Shown here in pieces: positions 55,187 through 55,209 of a stretch of DNA of 55,209 nucleotides. Position 1 is the first letter of the stretch. Each line of letters begins with the position of its first letter. The stretch comes from Minisyncoccota bacterium (GTDB lineage: Bacteria; Patescibacteriota; Minisyncoccia; Phycocordibacterales; UBA1006), in contig JAIPIY010000005.1 in NCBI GenBank assembly GCA_021734445.1, forward strand, positions 1 to 55,209, given 5' to 3'. The notes below the pieces were generated by a model. The model saw nothing but the letters and a program-made list of their open reading frames with translations. It did not search any database and was not told the origin of the DNA. A program made the translations under genes and the position numbers.

Positions 55187-55209
55187 AAAAAGCCGTCACC
55201 CTAGGGTGA
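55187..55209 (+). terminator. Start of a probable terminator after efp, cut by the window edge
   Basis: The palindromic TCACCCTAGGGTGA at the end of the window, preceded by an A-run, is likely the beginning of a terminator hairpin; the T-run would lie outside. Confidence 0.45.

Overview
The window looks like a piece of chromosome from a Candidate Phyla Radiation (Patescibacteria) bacterium, probably Parcubacteria-like. The reasons are low G+C (about 36% by eye), the standard genetic code, a 23S rRNA gene carrying a group I intron, many single-copy housekeeping genes among family-less short proteins, and several large secreted proteins with peptidoglycan-binding modules but no outer-membrane genes. 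The lineage call is inference; no marker phylogeny was possible.

Layout. 0-7 kb: hypothetical protein, DEAD-box RNA helicase with a long Ser/Gly/Arg-rich tail, two related small acidic proteins, GAPDH, a secreted protein and a lipoprotein, then a complete IS481-like insertion sequence abutting the stop codon of a RecB-nuclease-fused UvrD-type helicase (6.9-9.9 kb). 10-13.3 kb: MutY-like glycosylase, small membrane protein, helix-hairpin-helix protein, ion channel, alpha/beta hydrolase, cold-shock protein. 13.4-21 kb: GMP reductase, hypothetical protein, tRNA-Ser(GGA), and an envelope quality-control group (HtpX, SPFH, DUF2207, histidine phosphatase, LemA). 21-26.5 kb: secF, secD, PAP2 phosphatase, folD, rodA and a Cys-rich membrane protein. 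26.5-30.3 kb: 5S and 23S rRNA with their own promoter and no 16S beside them. 30.4-48.3 kb: mostly surface and envelope proteins (S74 protein, seven-bladed propeller, beta-helix/transglycosylase, G8-type beta protein, S-layer-like protein) interrupted by rplJ-rplL with an L10 leader and by a PaaX/Cas2-like regulator with palindromic operators. 48.9-50.7 kb: a regulator gene enclosed by a pair of ~205-bp inverted repeats. 50.7-55.2 kb, plus strand: ftsK, a membrane-anchored protein, recA, efp.

How it works together. The window combines protein export and envelope maintenance (SecDF, RodA, HtpX, SPFH, LemA), a cell-surface set sharing a C- or N-terminal PG_binding_1 anchor, DNA maintenance (FtsK, RecA, helicase-nuclease, MutY) and translation (rRNA, L10/L12, EF-P).

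The strongest points for a second look are (1) the inverted-repeat cassette whose HTH gene carries five exact copies of a 9-mer in different reading frames, (2) the PaaX-like gene bracketed by two promoter/operator copies with identical geometry, one being a 38-bp near-perfect palindrome, (3) a recurrent TATA(C/A)T box only 6-9 bp before start codons (apparent leaderless transcription), (4) an ORF-less group I intron in the 23S P-loop region, and (5) unusual key residues in EF-P, MutY and the ion channel.
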